Shown here one piece after another: positions 18,000 through 20,490 of a stretch of DNA of 20,490 nucleotides (within the stretch, counting starts at the first letter, position 1; each line of letters opens with the position of its first letter). Source of the stretch: Botryllus schlosseri. Lineage: Eukaryota > Chordata > Ascidiacea > Stolidobranchia > Styelidae. The notes under the pieces were generated by a model, which saw only the letters and a program-made list of their open reading frames with translations, was not told the origin of the DNA and searched no databases. Both the position numbers and the translations under genes were made by a program. The stretch spans positions 1 to 20,490 of the forward strand of contig ATSW01017373.1 of assembly GCA_000444245.1 (NCBI GenBank), in the 5' to 3' direction.

Positions 18000-18557
18000 C
18001 AGGGGCGGGCAACATACGGCCCGCGACGGAATTATGCGGACAGTTTTCCGTTTTATATGATAATGTTGCCCGCGACCCCAATCTGCCGAGATTCCTCACT
18101 ACTTGCTTAAACGTGAAGTTTTAGCGACTTTGTGTTCTTATATATGTGTGCGCAGCGTGTGAGGGTGGAGCTTACGCGTTAGTTCGTCGAAGCGAGAAGA
18201 CTTGCAATATCGGCATTTACGATGTATACTCAACCCTAATGAATTGACATCTTGGTTAATATTGGGTACCGGGCTTGAAATCCTAATTAAGGATTGCACC
18301 GTGTGTTAATTGATCAGAGAGAAGCAGACCTGGCGGAGCCTGTATGACAATGCTGTTCTCAAATCCACATTGCTTTAGTCATTATCGGCGAGAAATGGCT
18401 TGGAAGTGACATTGCTGTCTTTAAAATACATTCATTAAATACGATTTATTCCTTGCATATGTGGATAAATGGGCGAATAATGTATCGATTCAGCAATCCG
18501 ACAAGTACTTAATTTTCCTATATCCGGCCCGCCGACTGGAGAAGTTGCCCGCCCCTG
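18000..18557. mobile_element. hAT-type MITE at a GTTTAAAC site
   Basis: Both ends are CAGGGGCGGGCAAC, identical over 14 bases, with GGCCCGC blocks just inside. The right flank is GTTTAAAC (18558-18565) and the left flank is GTTTAAC (17993-17999), the same target with one A lost. No coding capacity was seen in the 558 bases. Confidence 0.88.
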
Positions 18558-18565
18558 GTTTAAAC

Positions 18566-20053
18566 CAAGGGTGTCAAACTCAACTGTGGTCGCGGGCCGG
18601 ATTCAGACCTTCAGACAGCTCGCGGGCCGGACCAATCAAATGATTTTAATCCAAGCACTTGTTTTTCATTTGACTAAGTTATTATCAAGCCTATATACGT
18701 AATATTATATTACTTTATATATAGTAGGGTTACCATAGTCCTCTTTTTTGACTTTTTTAAAAGTGTCCTCGGAGGACGCCCTTTGTCCGCTTTTTCGAGA
18801 ATGTTGGTCAAATTAACGGCCAAATTCGACTGAGATGCCGTAAATCAGCACCGAAGTAACGCTCCGGCCTCAATTTATTCAACTCGAAGACTTTTCGGGT
18901 GCCTCTTTTCAAGAGTTAACGGCACACTGAAGGGATTTAAGCAGAATGAAAAGCAAAACCAGAAAGGCAAAGTATGACGCAACAATCAGAAATTACATAC
19001 CATGAAGTCCGCAATGTAACAATGGAAACAATAACAAACTTTGAACTGTACGGTACTATAGTAACATAGCAATTGGAAACTAAACAATAACAAACACGAA
19101 TTAGAACGCACTAAAGGAAAATTTGCAAGTTGTACAGAAAATCTTTTTGTCTACATAAAATAGGCTTGGTCAATTGGATGATTGTTGATTCTAAGACTTT
19201 CAAATGAAACAAGGATCTACCTCGCGCAATGACAGTAAACATTTGGTCATTATAGTTTTGACCGCAAAAAGGGTTCTCACTTAAATGTTGGCCAATTGAC
19301 GAAGCGTATGCTTGATAATCGTCATAACAGTTGTTTTAGTCAACCAACCATGAAGTGGGATAATTTACCATTTTCTCAGGATTTTCCTCCGGTTTCGCAA
19401 ATCTGAAAATTATTATACAGTGTCCTTTTTCGAGATTTCCAAAATATGGTAACCCTAATCTACAGGATGATAGGGATTCTATTCTATAGCCAACAGCCAT
19501 ACCGTTATTTGAAAATAACGTAATTGGAAAAACAAGATAATTGGCAGGTTAAATATAGTGGCTCTAACGACGATATGAGTTGGCATATTTCTATGCTCTG
19601 CTTGTTCTCGCGTTAGTCCTGCGTATGCATTTTGAGAAGTATTATAAACGTAGCGCGACCACGCATATTTTAATTGCATTTTGTGTAACTGTTCCAGTCC
19701 ACATGTAGCCGGTATATAATGGTTTCGCAGTGGCGTTTTCGCTTCTGTGAAGAACTACATTTTGATTCATATTTCTATAAAACTCTGAACTCGGTGAGCC
19801 CATTTTTGCCTTCTTGGGATTGGGTGTCAATACCACCGACTTGCTTCTAATGGGGACTACAGTGAAACCAAAACCACAACCACAACACCTCTGATGGTTA
19901 CAATGCGGCGTATCAGCATGCTCGACATTTGTCATATTGTGGGATTATTTAATGATAGTATTTTTACTTAAAATTGTGGAATTGCTTCGCGGGCCTGATG
20001 AAACCGCTTGGCGGGTGGGATGCGGCCCGCGGGCCGTATGTTTGACAACCCTG
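18566..20053. mobile_element. hAT-type transposon, second insertion at the same GTTTAAAC
   Basis: The left end CAAGGGTGTCAAAC and the right end, inverted, CAGGGTTGTCAAAC match at 12 of 14 bases; CGCGGGCC blocks lie inside each. Perfect GTTTAAAC copies flank it at 18558-18565 and 20054-20061. The left copy is also the right flank of the element at 18000-18557, so the two stand back to back with only 8 bases between. It contains a later element at 18725-19457. A minus-strand frame at 19642-19935 is not recognisable as transposase. Confidence 0.88.
18725..19457. mobile_element. Nested element with TAGGGTTACCATA ends
   Basis: Thirteen-base perfect inverted repeats, TAGGGTTACCATA and TATGGTAACCCTA, bound this stretch. 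A terminal TA on each side may be the target duplication. Just inside lie GTCCTCTTTTTTGAC and, inverted, AAAAAGGACAC, giving loosely symmetric ends. The family is not assigned. Part of its interior (about 18845-18990) recurs upstream of lectin gene 1. No transposase was seen. Confidence 0.7.
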
Positions 20054-20061
20054 GTTTAAAC

Positions 20062-20490
20062 TATCCCGAATCGGGGTGCCCGTAGCGAAAAAATGATACG
20101 AATACTTCATCGACTGAGCATTTACTTTTAGATTCCAGACATCGTCTTTTCTGTCTTGGTCGGTTGTATGGAACACGCGAAACAGCAATCACGAAACCTG
20201 ATTTAAGCTTTACGTGGTGTTCAGAGCGTGATCGAGGTAATATCACAATGTAGAAGTGTCTTCGAGTACTTTTCTTCCTTTAGAAGAATCAAATGTTAGT
20301 CTTACTATATAGCTACGTGGAGAAAAAATCCATTCCCTTTCCTCCAACAAGATCATCACTATTCTGAGGTGCGTAAGCTTGTTTAGAGTATAAGTTATGA
20401 TACTACCATTATTGATTTGATGTATGATAGAAACACATCTTGAACTTATGTAGGCCACTAGTATAGTACGCAAAATGAACTGTCTGAGAC
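20062..20490. other. Window edge, no gene recognised
   Basis: Short frames on the minus strand have no recognisable features, and no repeat boundary was found before the window ends. Confidence 0.5.

Noticed and set aside
1-20490. Retrovirus-like, Polinton-like or CRISPR content
   Set aside because: No long terminal repeats, capsid, integrase or reverse transcriptase frames of that kind, and no regularly spaced repeat-spacer array, were seen; the reverse-transcribed remnants are a LINE and SINEs.

Overview
This is a eukaryotic window: two intron-bearing genes sit in AT-rich DNA packed with decayed transposons. Both genes encode small secreted C-type lectin-like domain (CTLD) proteins with the same exon plan. 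The domain style (the W-S/T-G-M segment, a W..SYP-type segment, a closing V-x-C) and the mix of hAT elements, tRNA-derived SINEs and a CAA-tailed LINE suggest a marine invertebrate, perhaps an ascidian tunicate. That assignment is an inference from protein style; no marker gene is present.

Layout. 1-1510: nothing recognised. 1513-1660: a piece related to a transposon that recurs at about 18845-18990; it carries the TATA-like box of the first gene. 1768-4611 (+): lectin gene 1, three exons, with two transposon remnants in intron 2. 4933-6411: a hAT-type element with a perfect 8-bp target duplication and a SINE nested inside. 7261-8035: a truncated transposon that keeps the end of a hAT-like transposase. 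8427-16413 (-): lectin gene 2, three exons, convergent with gene 1. Its intron 2 (8625-10311) holds a repeat split by a 139-bp hAT MITE and by a 5'-truncated LINE. Its intron 1 (10557-16190) holds a hAT element, a diverged tandem duplication, a complete second copy of the 7261 element, a SINE fragment and a second copy of the split repeat. 16596-20061: a cluster of hAT elements, two of them inserted one after the other at the same GTTTAAAC site, the second carrying a further nested element. 20062-20490: nothing recognised.

How the genes relate. Exon 1 of each gene encodes a signal peptide plus a short neck and ends in phase 1. Exon 2 encodes the first half of the CTLD and ends in phase 0 at the same alignment point. 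Exon 3 encodes the second half of the CTLD and the stop. The genes are therefore paralogs. Both CTLDs lack the second disulfide and the EPN/WND calcium-sugar residues, so they probably act as extracellular recognition proteins without classical calcium-dependent sugar binding. No RNA gene, CRISPR array, origin or bacterial-type operon was seen.
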